From Desulfobacterium sp. (GTDB lineage: Bacteria > Desulfobacterota > Desulfobacteria > Desulfobacterales > Desulfobacteraceae), in contig JAEINR010000055.1 in NCBI GenBank assembly GCA_016342325.1, positions 1 through 42,566 of the forward strand: a DNA stretch of 42,566 nt, given 5' to 3'. Shown piece by piece: positions 42,537 through 42,566 of this stretch (the stretch's first letter is position 1; each line of letters begins with the position of its first letter). Below the pieces are notes generated by a model, which saw only the letters and a program-made list of their open reading frames with translations, was not told the origin of the DNA and ran no database searches. The position numbers and the translations under genes are program-made.

Positions 42537-42566
42537 CGGTTGTTGGACAAGCCCGGTGTTTTAACA

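Noticed and set aside
42501-42566. Possible integron attC site at the right edge
   Set aside because: A hairpin is present, but the core-site pattern RYYYAAC...GTTRRRY is not found in the correct positions, and no cassette array is seen.
1-42566. CRISPR arrays, rRNA genes, recognisable transposase or integrase genes
   Set aside because: I saw no regularly spaced direct repeats, no rRNA-like sequence and no transposase or integrase motifs anywhere in the window.

Overview
The window looks like a chromosomal segment of an anaerobic, probably sulfate-reducing bacterium of the Desulfobacteraceae type (Desulfobacterota). This is an inference. It rests on the GC-rich, GGAGG-type ribosome-binding sites, sigma-54 regulation, acyl-CoA degradation genes built from thiolase-fold/DUF35 pairs, a BKACE gene, and the mixture of MTHFR-like, radical SAM and globin/GGDEF genes. 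No ribosomal RNA or named marker fixes the species.

Layout. 1-4640: an AT-richer three-gene RND efflux operon (small unknown protein, lipoprotein adaptor, permease). 4741-11042: a divergent regulon in which a Cache/HAMP/GAF/PAS histidine kinase and an NtrC-type regulator (minus strand) face a DASS/SLC13 carboxylate or sulfate transporter that has a clear -24/-12 promoter. 11093-13547 (minus): a radical SAM protein and an MTHFR-like protein. 13748-18581 (plus): a fatty acid desaturase, then an operon-like run of creD, an Acr3 arsenite exporter and a globin-coupled diguanylate cyclase. 18667-21092 (minus): DAHP synthase and aroB behind an aromatic-amino-acid attenuator, with a leader peptide rich in Phe, Tyr and Trp codons followed by two tandem terminators. 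21287-26434 (plus): a three-gene operon of unknown role encoding a single-span membrane protein, a degenerate dynamin-like P-loop protein and an Hsp70/actin-fold ATPase. It converges on a minus-strand gene for a helical-repeat protein (26542-28014). 28274-28358: tRNA-Leu(GAG) with its own promoter and terminator.

28631-42566 (plus) is a long acyl-CoA catabolic cluster that starts at a sigma-54-like promoter. It contains BKACE, a PHP phosphoesterase, module 1 (two thiolase-fold proteins, SCP2-SCP2-DUF35, DUF35-MaoC), an acyl-CoA dehydrogenase, an acyl-CoA synthetase, then module 2 (two thiolase-fold proteins, DUF35, DUF35), an enoyl-CoA hydratase and a MaoC gene that is broken off at the right edge. 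The two modules are paralogous and in the same order. In all four thiolase-fold proteins the nucleophilic Cys is replaced (Ala in one subunit type, Gly in the other), and the catalytic His of the C-terminal GHP motif is replaced by Asn. With DUF35 and MaoC partners, this resembles the hydratase/retro-aldolase logic of Ltp2-ChsH2 more than thiolysis.

The most notable items are the aromatic attenuator, the membrane/dynamin-like/ASKHA operon, and the duplicated catalytic-residue-deficient thiolase-fold modules. A 15-bp motif recurs in front of three gene groups within the acyl-CoA cluster.
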